Positions 9,525 to 19,137 of a stretch of 64,000 nt of DNA are shown here, in pieces (the first letter of the stretch is position 1; every line of letters begins with the position of its first letter). The DNA lies in contig NZ_VTEV01000004.1 of NCBI RefSeq assembly GCF_008180725.1, positions 111,002-175,001 on the forward strand, read 5' to 3'. A model generated the notes under the pieces. That model ran no database searches. It had not been told where the DNA came from and saw nothing but the letters and a program-made list of their open reading frames with translations. The translations under genes and the position numbers were made by a program. The DNA is from Sutcliffiella horikoshii. Its GTDB lineage: Bacteria > Bacillota > Bacilli > Bacillales > Bacillaceae_I.

Positions 9525-9597
9525 CTAAATAGAAATTGATTTAATTGTTAGAGGAGCTAACCGCTCCCAACTCTCTACATATAGGAGGTAAACTTAA

Positions 9598-10590
9598 ATG
9601 GCAGAAAATCGTCACCAAGCTCTAGGGCTTACAGATGAAAACGTATTAGAAATGTTCGAAACAATGTTACTAGCTCGCCGCATTGACGAGCGTATGTGGT
9701 TACTAAACCGCGCAGGGAAAATCCCATTCGTTATCTCTTGTCAAGGTCAAGAAGCAGCTCAAGTAGGAGCGGCATTCGCTCTAGACCGTGAAAAAGACTA
9801 CGTACTACCTTACTACCGCGACATGGGAGTTGTACTTACTTTTGGTATGACAGCAACGGAATTAATGCTTTCCGGTTTCGCAAAAGCAGAAGATCCAAAC
9901 TCAGGCGGACGTCAAATGCCTGGTCACTTTGGTCAAAAGAAAAACCGCATCGTAACCGGTTCTTCCCCTGTAACAACACAAGTACCACACGCAGTTGGAG
10001 TGGCACTTGGTGGCCGTTTAGAAGGAAAAGACCTTTGTACGTTTGTAACATTTGGTGAAGGTTCATCCAACCAAGGAGACTTCCATGAAGGCGCTAACTA
10101 TGCAGCAGTACATAAGCTGCCAGTTATCTTCATGTGCGAAAACAACAAATATGCAATCTCTGTTCCTTATGAAAAACAAGTGGCATGTGAGAAAATTTCA
10201 GACCGAGCACTAGGATACGGAATGCCTGGTATCACTATTGATGGGAACGACCCGCTTGAAGTGTATGCAGCTGTTAAAGAAGCAGCTGACCGTGGACGTC
10301 GTGGCGAAGGCCCTACACTTGTAGAGGCTATTTCCTACCGTTTGACTCCTCACTCCAGTGATGACGATGATCGTGCATACCGTGAGCGTGACGAAGTGGC
10401 AGCAGCTAAAGCGAATGACCCAATCATCAGCTTTGCAGCTTACTTAAAAGAGGTTGGCGTGTTAACAGATGAAAAAGAAAAAGAAATTAACGATAAAATT
10501 GCAAAAGAAGTAAACGAAGCAACAGAATACGCAGAAAATGCTCCATATGCAGATGCTGAATCCGCAATGAAGCATGTCTACGCAGAGTAA
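9598..10590 (+). CDS. bkdAA: Branched-chain 2-oxoacid dehydrogenase E1 alpha
   Basis: This is the alpha subunit of the thiamine-diphosphate E1 component, which decarboxylates the 2-oxo acids of Val, Leu and Ile. The 330 residues hold the TPP/Mg motif starting GEGSSNQGDFHEG and ending ENNKYA (about 152-185), plus a phosphorylation-loop-like YRLTPHSSDDDD. A strong AGGAGG site precedes the ATG. It is followed 12 bases later by bkdAB, as expected for the alpha2beta2 heterotetramer. Confidence 0.95.
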   Translation: MAENRHQALGLTDENVLEMFETMLLARRIDERMWLLNRAGKIPFVISCQGQEAAQVGAAFALDREKDYVLPYYRDMGVVLTFGMTATELMLSGFAKAEDPNSGGRQMPGHFGQKKNRIVTGSSPVTTQVPHAVGVALGGRLEGKDLCTFVTFGEGSSNQGDFHEGANYAAVHKLPVIFMCENNKYAISVPYEKQVACEKISDRALGYGMPGITIDGNDPLEVYAAVKEAADRGRRGEGPTLVEAISYRLTPHSSDDDDRAYRERDEVAAAKANDPIISFAAYLKEVGVLTDEKEKEINDKIAKEVNEATEYAENAPYADAESAMKHVYAE

Positions 10591-10602
10591 GGGGGAACTA
10601 TC

Positions 10603-11586
10603 ATGGCAGTTATTTCTTATATAGATGCAGTAACAATGGCCATCCGTGAAGAGATGGAACGTGATTCTAAAGTATTTGTACTTGGGGAAGACGTAGGAAG
10701 AAAAGGTGGAGTATTCAAAGCGACAACCGGTCTTTACGATCAATTCGGTGAAGATAAAGTTATCGACACTCCTCTTGCAGAGTCAGCAATCGCTGGTGTT
10801 GCAATCGGTGCAGCAATGTACGGTATGCGTCCAATTGCAGAAATGCAGTTCGCAGACTTCATCATGCCTGCAGTTAACCAAATTATCTCTGAAGCGGCGA
10901 AAGTCCGTTACCGTTCCAACAACGACTGGACTTGTCCACTTGTTGTGCGTGCTCCATACGGCGGGGGAGTTCACGGTGCACTTTACCACTCCCAATCAGT
11001 TGAAGCAGTATTCGCAAACCAACCTGGTTTAAAGATTGTTATGCCTTCTACTCCTTATGATGTAAAAGGATTATTGAAAGCAGCTATCCGTGATGAAGAT
11101 CCGGTTCTATTCTTCGAGCACAAACGTGCATACCGCCTAATCAAAGGCGAAGTGCCAACAGATGATTACGTTTTACCAATCGGTAAAGCAGACGTAAAAC
11201 GTGAAGGAGAAGACATCACGGTAATCACGTACGGTCTATGTGTACACTTTGCACTTCAAGCTGCAGAGCGTCTTGCACAAGACGGAATCTCCGCCCACAT
11301 TTTAGATTTACGTACGGTTTACCCGCTTGATAAAGAAGCGATCGTGGAAGCTGCTTCTAAAACAGGTAAAGTACTTTTACTTACAGAAGATACTAAAGAA
11401 GGAAGCATCATGAGTGAAGTATCTGCTATCATCGCAGAAAACTGCTTATTCGACCTTGACGCACCAATCATGCGCCTTGCTGGACCAGACGTACCTGCAA
11501 TGCCATATGCACCAACCATGGAAAAATACTTCATGGTTAACCCAGACAAAGTAGAAAAAGCGATGCGTGAGCTAGCTCAATACTAA
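10603..11586 (+). CDS. bkdAB: Branched-chain 2-oxoacid dehydrogenase E1 beta
   Basis: This beta subunit of E1 completes the TPP site and contacts E2. The 327-residue transketolase-type pyrimidine-binding domain starts ISYIDAVTMAIREEMERD, contains FVLGEDVGRKGGVFKAT, and ends in the transketolase C-domain with VLLLTEDTKEGSI. The length is standard for the family. It is translationally close to bkdAA, with ribosome site AGGGGG. It is separated from bkdB by repeat copy C. Confidence 0.95.
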   Translation: MAVISYIDAVTMAIREEMERDSKVFVLGEDVGRKGGVFKATTGLYDQFGEDKVIDTPLAESAIAGVAIGAAMYGMRPIAEMQFADFIMPAVNQIISEAAKVRYRSNNDWTCPLVVRAPYGGGVHGALYHSQSVEAVFANQPGLKIVMPSTPYDVKGLLKAAIRDEDPVLFFEHKRAYRLIKGEVPTDDYVLPIGKADVKREGEDITVITYGLCVHFALQAAERLAQDGISAHILDLRTVYPLDKEAIVEAASKTGKVLLLTEDTKEGSIMSEVSAIIAENCLFDLDAPIMRLAGPDVPAMPYAPTMEKYFMVNPDKVEKAMRELAQY

Positions 11587-11632
11587 TTTCTGATATAAGA
11601 GGAAGAGTGAACGAAAGGTAAAGTTGAGTTTC

Positions 11633-11766
11633 CTGCAGTTGATTGTAGTGGAAGGAGCTTGACTCCTGCGGGAAGAAGGGACATGGGAGACCCCGCAAGG
11701 CGAAGCCTGAGGAGGCTCCCGGACCGCCCGCGGAAAGCAAGCTCCTGGAACGGAGATTAACTGCAG
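11633..11766 (+). repeat. ~130 bp palindromic intergenic element, copy C
   Basis: The ends CTGCAGTT and AACTGCAG are perfectly inverted, and the core matches copy B (GGGAGACCCCGCAAGGCGAAG, GGAGGCTCCCGGACCGCCCG). It lies between bkdAB and bkdB. The inner arms (GGAGCTTGACTCC and GGAAAGCAAGCTCC) allow further pairing. Confidence 0.87.
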
Positions 11767-11804
11767 AGTTCAACAGAGCCCATCGATTAAAGGAGGTTCT
11801 CATC

Positions 11805-13148
11805 ATGGCAGTAGAAAAAATTACCATGCCACAGCTTGGGGAAAGCGTAACGGAAGGTACAATCAGCCGCTGGATCGTAAGCGTAGGCGACAAAGTAAAC
11901 AAATACGACCCTTTAGCAGAGGTCATGACCGATAAAGTGAACGCAGAAATCCCATCTTCTTTTACAGGAACAATCAAAGAACTTGTAGCAGAAGACGGTG
12001 ATACATTAGCAGTAGGAGAAATCATCTGCTATATCGAAACAGAAGGCGGCGGAGAAGCAGAAGCTACTCCTGACGCACCAAAAGAGGAAAGTGCACCTGC
12101 ACCTGCAGCGAAATCCGAAGCACCATCAGCACCAGCTGCACAAGAGGATGCAGAGGCTCCGAACAAACGTCGTTATTCTCCAGCAGTGCTTCGTCTTGCA
12201 CAAGAAAACAATGTAGATCTTGAGCAAGTAAAAGGAAGCGGAGCAGGCGGACGTATTACGAGAAAAGACATTCAAGCGGTGATCGATTCTGGTAACATTC
12301 CAACAGCAGATTCCAAGCCGGCAGCTACCCAAGCTCCAGCATCTGAAGCTCCGAAAGCGACGCCTGCAGCATCAGCGGCTCCATCTGCACCGGCAGCAGC
12401 AAGTGCGCCAAAAGCGGCTCAACCTGTAAATGTACCAGTGGAAGCAGGCGACATCGAAATCCCTGTAACAGGTGTACGTAAAGCAATCGCTGCAAACATG
12501 CTGCGCAGCAAACACGAAGCTCCACACGCTTGGACAATGATCGAAGTGGATGCGACAAACCTTGTAGAATACCGCAACTCCTTGAAGAGCGAGTTCAAGA
12601 AAAAAGAAGGCTACAACCTAACTTTCTTCGCATTCTTCGTAAAAGCGGTAGCGCAAGCACTGAAAGAATTCCCACAAATCAATTCCATGTGGGCTGGAGA
12701 TAAAATCGTTCAAAAGAAAGACATCAACATCTCGATTGCAGTTGCCACTGATGATGCACTATATGTGCCGGTTATCCGCAACGCTGATGAGAAGACAATC
12801 AAAGGCATTGCACGTGAAATCACAGATCTTGCAAACAAAGTTCGTGCTGGTAAATTAACATCTGCTGAGATGCAAGGTGGAACATTTACTGTCAACAACA
12901 CTGGTTCGTTCGGATCTGTACAATCACAAGGTATCATCAACTACCCACAAGCAGCCATCCTGCAAGTGGAGTCCATCGTGAAACGTCCAGTAGTCATGGA
13001 CCACGGCATGATCGCTGTTCGCGACATGGTGAACCTATGTATGTCCCTTGACCACCGTGTACTTGATGGTCTTGTATGCGGACGCTTCCTAGCTCGCGTT
13101 AAAGAAATCATTGAGAAAATGTCTAAAGAGAATACTTCAATCTATTAA
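11805..13148 (+). CDS. bkdB: Dihydrolipoamide acyltransferase E2 of the BKD complex
   Basis: E2 forms the core of the complex and transfers the acyl group to CoA. Over 447 residues: one lipoyl domain with the lipoylated K44 in EVMTDKVNAEIPS, an Ala/Pro-rich linker, a peripheral subunit-binding domain (about 123-160, RRYSPAVLRLAQ to GRITRKDIQ), a second flexible Ala/Pro linker, and a catalytic domain ending in LDHRVLDGL with the HxxxDG active site. It is the last gene of the bkd operon and ends before a strong terminator. Confidence 0.96.
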   Translation: MAVEKITMPQLGESVTEGTISRWIVSVGDKVNKYDPLAEVMTDKVNAEIPSSFTGTIKELVAEDGDTLAVGEIICYIETEGGGEAEATPDAPKEESAPAPAAKSEAPSAPAAQEDAEAPNKRRYSPAVLRLAQENNVDLEQVKGSGAGGRITRKDIQAVIDSGNIPTADSKPAATQAPASEAPKATPAASAAPSAPAAASAPKAAQPVNVPVEAGDIEIPVTGVRKAIAANMLRSKHEAPHAWTMIEVDATNLVEYRNSLKSEFKKKEGYNLTFFAFFVKAVAQALKEFPQINSMWAGDKIVQKKDINISIAVATDDALYVPVIRNADEKTIKGIAREITDLANKVRAGKLTSAEMQGGTFTVNNTGSFGSVQSQGIINYPQAAILQVESIVKRPVVMDHGMIAVRDMVNLCMSLDHRVLDGLVCGRFLARVKEIIEKMSKENTSIY

Positions 13149-13160
13149 TAGTTTGGAACC

Positions 13161-13206
13161 AACCGATAAAGTCCTCCTCGAATGGAGGGCTTTATCGGTT
13201 TTTTGT
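13161..13206 (+). terminator. Terminator of the bkd operon
   Basis: A stem of 11 perfect pairs (AACCGATAAAG / CTTTATCGGTT) continues inward with TCCTC / GGAGG and is followed by TTTTTG. Confidence 0.92.
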
Positions 13207-13208
13207 TT

Positions 13209-13328
13209 TCGCCCGATTACTCGTGTAAATTGCCTGTAAAATCAAATTTTCGCCCGAATGCAGTCAATTTTCACCCGTAAATCTCAAAAATCGCCCGAAA
13301 GGCCTTCAGAATCGCCCGAAAAGTTTTC
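13209..13328 (+). repeat. Degenerate short repeats around CGCCCGAA
   Basis: The octamer-like motif TCGCCCGA recurs at about 13209, 13250, 13291 and 13312, with a variant CACCCGT at 13272. Each is preceded by A/T-rich sequence and spacing is irregular. It fills most of the 300-base gap after the bkd terminator. No ORF or RNA structure is evident; the remaining bases to 13440 hold only the next gene's ribosome site. Confidence 0.5.
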
Positions 13329-13452
13329 ACCGATACTTCGGCCGTACGTTAATATTTTTAAAATGTCTACATACAGGTGGACGTATTTACTTGTAGATCA
13401 ACATACAATGGTTGCAGGCAAATAAAAAACTTTTCCCCAGAGGAGGCAGCCT

Positions 13453-14418
13453 ATGAAAGCTGTTGTGTACACCAAATACGGTCCACCAGAAGTACTTCAA
13501 CTGAAAGAAGTCGATAAACCAGTTCCGAAAGATAAAGAAATTCTAGTGAAAATAGTGGCGACAGCTGTCAATGCAGCCGATTGGCGATTGAGAAAAGCAG
13601 ACCCGGTAGCAGTAAAATTGTTCTTTGGGTTGACCCGTCCAAAGAAGTCCATTTTAGGCGGAGTCCTGTCAGGTATAGTTGAGTCTGTTGGAAGTAAAGT
13701 TACTCGATTTAAAGCAGGGGACCAGGTTTTTGGATCAACAGGAATGAGCCTAGGAGCTTACGCAGAATATATATGTCTGCCTGAAAATGGAATTGTAGCA
13801 ATGAAACCATACAATCTAAGCTATGTTGAGGCAGCTACTGTTCCATTCGGAGGACACACTGCCATTCATTTTTTAAGAAAAGCAAATATAAAACCTGGTC
13901 AAAAAATTCTTATTTACGGAGCATCAGGTGCAGTCGGAACTGCTGCAATTCAACTCGCCAAATTATATGGTGCTGAGGTTACAGGGGTATGCAGCACAGC
14001 TAATGTTGATTTGGTGAAGTCATTAGGGGCAGATAGAGTAATGGACTATACCAAAGATGAAATCGATGGAGAACATTATGATGTCATTTTCGATACTGTA
14101 GGGAAAATTCCATACGAAGCGGTCAAGAAAACGCTTAAGAAAAAAGGAACCTGGATACTTGGAGCTTCGGGATTCTCTCAAATGTTTCAAGGGTATTGGA
14201 GTGGGATGACGAATGGCTATAAAATAATTTCAGGTCTGGCATTGGAGAAAGAAGAAGACATTAGGTTTTTGAAAGAGCTGATTGAAAAAGGCAAGTATAG
14301 AGCAGTTATCGATAAAAGCTATCCGATGGAACAATTATCAGTTGCTCACAGCTATGTAGAAAAGGGACACAAGAAAGGTAATGTTGGGGTTATTATCGAT
14401 GAAACCTACAATCAATAA
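13453..14418 (+). CDS. Zinc-less MDR family NAD(P)-dependent oxidoreductase
   Basis: This is a medium-chain dehydrogenase/reductase of the quinone oxidoreductase type, 321 residues. The N-terminal GroES-like domain (MKAVVYTKYGPPEVLQLKEV) lacks the cysteine and histidine ligands of zinc alcohol dehydrogenases. The Rossmann motif ILIYGASGAVGTAAIQLAK lies at about 150-170. The substrate cannot be told; family members reduce quinones or enones. An AGAGGAGG ribosome site is present. It is a single gene between the bkd terminator and its own terminator, with no functional context. Confidence 0.85.
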   Translation: MKAVVYTKYGPPEVLQLKEVDKPVPKDKEILVKIVATAVNAADWRLRKADPVAVKLFFGLTRPKKSILGGVLSGIVESVGSKVTRFKAGDQVFGSTGMSLGAYAEYICLPENGIVAMKPYNLSYVEAATVPFGGHTAIHFLRKANIKPGQKILIYGASGAVGTAAIQLAKLYGAEVTGVCSTANVDLVKSLGADRVMDYTKDEIDGEHYDVIFDTVGKIPYEAVKKTLKKKGTWILGASGFSQMFQGYWSGMTNGYKIISGLALEKEEDIRFLKELIEKGKYRAVIDKSYPMEQLSVAHSYVEKGHKKGNVGVIIDETYNQ

Positions 14419-14425
14419 GTAAAAT

Positions 14426-14468
14426 AAAAAGGTGTAGGAAACCGATATGTTTCCTACACCTTTTTTTC
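14426..14468 (+). terminator. Terminator after the MDR oxidoreductase
   Basis: A long near-perfect stem AAAAAGGTGTAGGAAAC / GTTTCCTACACCTTTTT with a short loop. It is flanked by A and T tracts and so is probably bidirectional, serving the converging gene as well. Confidence 0.92.
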
Positions 14469-14479
14469 AGATATTCAGT

Positions 14480-14908
14480 TTATCTGTTCGTTAAGAACGT
14501 CCCATCCAACTCTCGCATCTTATCATAAGCATCCAAAAGGTGAGCAGGTACAACCGTCCTACCAAACACCCACGCATTTTTTTCGATTTGTCGCATCAAG
14601 ATTTCTTTTTCATCTTCTCCTCCATACATTAGGATCCTCAAGTCATGCTTGTTTTTCTTAAAATCCAGGAAATAGCCGATTTCATGGAAGAGTATGAGTT
14701 TCACAAAGTTTTCATCTGTTTCTCTAATTTTATTGTTAATCTTCGCTTTGTATCCGTTAATCTGTAAATAATTGAATTTAATTGTGTTAGTGGAAATATT
14801 AAAACTCATTGGGGCTTTCAAGTTATTGTCAAATTCATAATTAATATCTAAACCAAGTTCCTCAAGTGTTTTATTGATTATGTTTTCAATATTCCATATG
14901 TATAACAT
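14480..14908 (-). CDS. ImmA/IrrE-like protein with degenerate metallopeptidase motif
   Basis: This 142-residue protein resembles the ImmA/IrrE (DUF955) zinc-peptidase fold. It has a strand-rich N-terminus and then FHEIGYFLDFKK where the family has HEIGH. Later, EKNAWVFGRTVVP resembles the third-ligand helix followed by the conserved Pro. The second zinc His is a Tyr, so activity is doubtful. It has an AAGGTAGTG ribosome site. No helix-turn-helix partner, toxin or phage gene is next to it. It may be a remnant of a mobile element or a non-catalytic sensor. Family call is moderate; function unknown. Confidence 0.55.
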   Translation of the reverse strand: MLYIWNIENIINKTLEELGLDINYEFDNNLKAPMSFNISTNTIKFNYLQINGYKAKINNKIRETDENFVKLILFHEIGYFLDFKKNKHDLRILMYGGEDEKEILMRQIEKNAWVFGRTVVPAHLLDAYDKMRELDGTFLTNR

Positions 14909-15074
14909 CGCTACAAATCACTACCTTTTTAAGAAACTATCATTTATATAGTAAGTATAGTTTTTTTGCCGGGTGAATACTACCGAAAAATAAGTAATTC
15001 CAATGCTTTCTTTATTTGCCGTGCCCACATAACTATATTAAAATAAATATATGAACTTTTGAAAAATTTAAATT

Positions 15075-15088
15075 TGTAAGCGATTACT
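15075..15088 (+). promoter_or_regulatory. Candidate CcpA cre site upstream of mutA
   Basis: TGTAAGCGATTACT matches the cre consensus TGWNANCGNTNWCA at all fixed positions except the last. It lies in the leader about 20 bases before the mutA start, a position suited to repression of propionyl-CoA metabolism during growth on sugar. Confidence 0.55.
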
Positions 15089-15107
15089 CAATTGAGGGGA
15101 CGAGGGG

Positions 15108-16970
15108 ATGAAGATGAATAGATTAAAAGACATGAAAAACAATAGTTTCCCGAAAGTTACAATGGAAGAGTGGGTGGAGCAGGCAGAAAAAGCGTTAAAG
15201 GGGAAACCTGTTTCCAAGCTCAACACCGCTACATACGAAGGTATAATACGTAAACCGGTATATACAGAAAATGATAAAACAAATGCATCCAAACAATTAA
15301 TAGAGAAGTCTGATTGGAAAGTCAGCCAGCAACTTTATGCATCAACATCATTCGAGGAATTAAATGCTCAAATGAAAATGGAACTAGAGAGTGGCTTGCA
15401 ATCCATTCATTTTGCTACTTATCCGTCAACAGAACCTAATGCACTATTAATAAAAGATCAAACAGACCTTAAAAAACTATTCAATGACATCCCCATGAAT
15501 GACATAGCACTCCAAGTACATGCTGGAGCCAGCGCCACAACATTCATCAATGCATTGATCGATAGCGGGATGGAAACGAAGAACTTGCAAGGAATCATTG
15601 GGGCAGATCCTGTTGGGGAGCTTGCAGCAACAGGCAGACTTAGTCAACCTTTGGAGCAGTATTATGACGAAATAAAATCCAATATAGAGTGGAAGGAAAA
15701 CAAAGCTCCACACCTTAAAACAGTTTGGGTCCAGTCCAACGCCTATCACAACGGGGGAGCCAATGCTGTGCAGGAGCTTGCGGCTGTCATGGCGACGGCC
15801 GTTGAATATTTGCAACAACTGATGAATAGAGGTTTGACTATTGGTGAAGCTTCCCAGGAAATAGCATTCATGTTTCCGGTAGGAAGTGACTTTTTCATGG
15901 AACTTAGCAAGCTGAGAGCGGCACGAGTGTTATGGACAAATATCGTGGAAGCTTTTGGGGGCGATGAAAAAGCACAGAAGATGACAGTCCATGCAACAAC
16001 TTCTATGTTTACCAAATCTAATCTTGATCCGTACGTCAACATGCTCCGGTCGACAACTGAGGCATTCTCTGCCGCAATAGGGGGAGCAGACAGTATCAAT
16101 GTGGACAGCTATCAGCAAGGTAAAGATGCTTTCTCACGAAGAATTGCAAGAAATACCCACTACATTTTAAAAGAAGAGAGCTTTTTAAATAAAGTAGAGG
16201 ATCCAGCAGCAGGCTCTTTTTACGTCGAAAATCTGACAAATCAATTGGCTGATGAGGCATGGAAGCTATTTCAGGAGCTGGACAAGCTTGGCGGAATTGT
16301 GGAAGCGCTGCGAACGAATTTCCTACAGGACCGGATTGCTGAGGTAAAAGAAAAGCGTCTCAAGGATGTCCAATGCAGGAAAAAAGTGTTGGTCGGGACT
16401 AATAAGTTTGCAAATCTTCAAGAGGAGCTAAATTGGAAAATATGCACAAAACCTATTGAAGAAAATGAACATGCTCCAGTCAAGGTACAGGGCATTCAAC
16501 CATTAAGGCTATCTGAAGCCTTTGAAAGCCTGCGTTACCAAGCGAAGGTGTATCAGGAGAAACAGGGGACAGCGCCAAAAGTTACCTTGATTAATCTTGG
16601 TTCGTTGGCAACCCACAAGGCCCGAACTGACTTTGCATCAGGCTTTTTCCAGGTAGGAGGTCTTCAGCCTGTACTCAGCCCAAGCTTTGAGGATGCTAAA
16701 GAAATAGTGGAGTGGGTCTCTGAACAAAACATAACTGGCTATGTATGCATCTGCGGCAGTGATGACACTTACGAAGAGATGTTAAATGCAGCGTTGATGG
16801 CTGTTAACTCTCCTAACCGAAAAGTATTGGTTGCTGGCTTACCTGAAGCTGGACGTCAAAAAGAGCTGCAGGAAATAGAGGTTAGTGATTTCATTCATAT
16901 GCGCTCCAATTGTTATGAGCAATTAGTAAAGATACACCAAGAAATGGGGTTGACCGACAATGAAGCCTGA
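15108..16970 (+). CDS. mutA: Methylmalonyl-CoA mutase small subunit MutA
   Basis: MutA is the non-catalytic partner of the B12-dependent mutase that interconverts (R)-methylmalonyl-CoA and succinyl-CoA. The 620 residues show the mutase barrel (for example [20 protein letters not shown]) and a C-terminal B12-domain-like fold. That fold has lost the cobalt-binding DxHxxG signature (it reads [11 protein letters not shown]), as is usual for MutA. The start has a GAGGGGACGAGGGG purine run upstream; ATG 15108 or 15114 is possible. The gene overlaps mutB by 11 bases, so the two are translationally coupled. Confidence 0.93.
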   Translation: MKMNRLKDMKNNSFPKVTMEEWVEQAEKALKGKPVSKLNTATYEGIIRKPVYTENDKTNASKQLIEKSDWKVSQQLYASTSFEELNAQMKMELESGLQSIHFATYPSTEPNALLIKDQTDLKKLFNDIPMNDIALQVHAGASATTFINALIDSGMETKNLQGIIGADPVGELAATGRLSQPLEQYYDEIKSNIEWKENKAPHLKTVWVQSNAYHNGGANAVQELAAVMATAVEYLQQLMNRGLTIGEASQEIAFMFPVGSDFFMELSKLRAARVLWTNIVEAFGGDEKAQKMTVHATTSMFTKSNLDPYVNMLRSTTEAFSAAIGGADSINVDSYQQGKDAFSRRIARNTHYILKEESFLNKVEDPAAGSFYVENLTNQLADEAWKLFQELDKLGGIVEALRTNFLQDRIAEVKEKRLKDVQCRKKVLVGTNKFANLQEELNWKICTKPIEENEHAPVKVQGIQPLRLSEAFESLRYQAKVYQEKQGTAPKVTLINLGSLATHKARTDFASGFFQVGGLQPVLSPSFEDAKEIVEWVSEQNITGYVCICGSDDTYEEMLNAALMAVNSPNRKVLVAGLPEAGRQKELQEIEVSDFIHMRSNCYEQLVKIHQEMGLTDNEA

Positions 16971-19137
16971 TTTTTCAACAAGAACACTAAATAAGGAAAC
17001 CACAGCTACCCAAGTCCCACTGTCCAATGAAGCGGTGGAAGAACTATTTTATGAAACAAATGAACAAATCAAATTGAAGGCTAATTACACAAAGGCCGAC
17101 TTGGATGGAGCCAATCACTTAGGAACTCTTCCTGGTATCGCTCCGTATTTGCGGGGACCTTATCCGACGATGTACGTTAACCGTCCATGGACAATCCGTC
17201 AGTATGCCGGTTTCTCGACAGCAGAAGAGAGCAATGCTTTCTACAGAAGAAACCTTGAGATGGGGCAAAAAGGATTGTCGGTTGCCTTTGACCTTGCGAC
17301 ACATCGTGGCTATGATTCTGATCATCCCCGTGTTGAAGGGGATGTTGGAAAAGCTGGTGTGGCCATTGATTCTATTCTTGATATGAAGGTTCTCTTTGAT
17401 GGAATTCCACTGGATAAAATGTCTGTATCGATGACAATGAATGGTGCGGTCCTGCCTATTATGGCCTTTTACATCGTTACAGCTGAGGAACAAGGGGTCA
17501 GTCCAGAGAAGCTTTCAGGAACCATTCAGAATGATATTTTAAAAGAGTACATGGTTCGTAATACGTATATTTATCCTCCTGAGATGTCCATGAGAATCAT
17601 TGGCGATATTTTTGCTTACACGTCCCAGCATATGCCGAAGTTCAATAGCATCAGTATTTCCGGTTATCATATGCAAGAAGCAGGAGCTCCGGCGGATATT
17701 GAGCTTGCCTATACGCTTGCAGATGGTCTGGAATATGTGAGAACTGGACTTGAAGCTGGCATTGATATTGATAAGTTTGCGCCAAGATTATCATTCTTCT
17801 GGGCGATTGGCATGAACTTTTTCATGGAAGTGGCGAAAATGAGGGCTGCTCGATTTATCTGGGCGAAGATGATGAAGGAGTTCACGCCTCAAAATCCAAA
17901 ATCCATGGCTTTAAGGACACACTCTCAAACATCAGGATGGAGCTTGACGGAGCAAGATCCATTTAATAATGTCACGCGCACTTGCATTGAAGCACTAGCA
18001 GCTGCCAATGGGCATACGCAATCTTTGCACACCAACGCATTGGATGAAGCAATTGCGTTACCAACGGACTTTTCCGCACGTATCGCCCGCAATACGCAGT
18101 TGTATTTGCAGGAGGAAACGGAGATAACCAAAGTTATCGATCCTTGGGCTGGCTCGTATTATGTGGAAACATTAACGAAGGAATTGATTGATAAAGCTTG
18201 GACACATATTGAAGAAATTGAAGAGCTTGGTGGTATGGCAAAAGCGATTGAAACAGGATTGCCGAAGATGAGAATTGAAGAAGCGTCGGCACGCCGTCAA
18301 GCGAAAATCGATTCAGGGAAAGAATCCATCATTGGCGTGAACAAATTCCGTTTGGATAAAGAAGATATGGCTATTGATGTTTTGGATATTGATAATGCAG
18401 AGGTTCGTAAAAAACAAATCCTTCGCTTGGAAGAACTTCGTGAAAAGAGAGATGAAACGGAAGTGATTTCTGCCCTAGAAGCACTGACAGATGCGGCTCG
18501 CACAGGTCAAGGTAATCTGTTGGAGCTAGCCGTGGACGCTGCCCGTGCTCGAGCAAGTCTAGGAGAAATTTCAGATGCTATTGAAAAGGTAGCTAATCGT
18601 CATCGTGCTGTTATCCGCTCTATCAGCGGCGTATATAGCAGTGAATTTTCCAATGAGGAAGAGATGAAGACTGTGAAAGATAAAATTGAGGAATTCCTAG
18701 AGCTTGAAGGAAGAAGGCCGAGGATCATGATTGCTAAAATGGGCCAGGACGGACATGACAGGGGAGCAAAAGTTATATCCACCGCATTCGCTGACCTTGG
18801 ATTTGATGTGGATATCGGACCTCTTTTTCAAACACCTGCAGAAACAGCGCTGCAAGCAGTGGAAAATGACGTGCATGTTATCGGTATCAGTTCCCTTGCT
18901 GCCGGGCATAAAACACTTCTTCCACAACTCGTGGAAGAGTTGAAAAAATTGAACCGTGAAGACATTATCGTGGTTATTGGCGGGGTAATCCCAGCACAGG
19001 ATTATGAATTCCTATTTAGCAAAGGTGCTTCCGCTATCTTCGGGCCTGGAACAGTCATCCCGCGGGCAGCTGAAAAGGTTCTAGAAGAAATATACGAACG
19101 CCTTGGCTATGAGGAAGTGGAAGAGACGCATGACTAA
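16960..19137 (+). CDS. mutB: Methylmalonyl-CoA mutase large (catalytic) subunit MutB
   Basis: This is the adenosylcobalamin-dependent isomerase. The 725 residues include the acyl-CoA mutase barrel ([26 protein letters not shown] near 50, then [10 protein letters not shown]) and a C-terminal B12-binding domain with DGHDRGAK and cobalt-ligand H599, followed by the GISSLAAGH and VIGGVIP loops. It is overlapped by mutA upstream and meaB downstream, forming a compact three-gene operon for propionyl-CoA assimilation. The epimerase is 30 kb away in this window. Confidence 0.96.
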   Translation: MKPDFSTRTLNKETTATQVPLSNEAVEELFYETNEQIKLKANYTKADLDGANHLGTLPGIAPYLRGPYPTMYVNRPWTIRQYAGFSTAEESNAFYRRNLEMGQKGLSVAFDLATHRGYDSDHPRVEGDVGKAGVAIDSILDMKVLFDGIPLDKMSVSMTMNGAVLPIMAFYIVTAEEQGVSPEKLSGTIQNDILKEYMVRNTYIYPPEMSMRIIGDIFAYTSQHMPKFNSISISGYHMQEAGAPADIELAYTLADGLEYVRTGLEAGIDIDKFAPRLSFFWAIGMNFFMEVAKMRAARFIWAKMMKEFTPQNPKSMALRTHSQTSGWSLTEQDPFNNVTRTCIEALAAANGHTQSLHTNALDEAIALPTDFSARIARNTQLYLQEETEITKVIDPWAGSYYVETLTKELIDKAWTHIEEIEELGGMAKAIETGLPKMRIEEASARRQAKIDSGKESIIGVNKFRLDKEDMAIDVLDIDNAEVRKKQILRLEELREKRDETEVISALEALTDAARTGQGNLLELAVDAARARASLGEISDAIEKVANRHRAVIRSISGVYSSEFSNEEEMKTVKDKIEEFLELEGRRPRIMIAKMGQDGHDRGAKVISTAFADLGFDVDIGPLFQTPAETALQAVENDVHVIGISSLAAGHKTLLPQLVEELKKLNREDIIVVIGGVIPAQDYEFLFSKGASAIFGPGTVIPRAAEKVLEEIYERLGYEEVEETHD

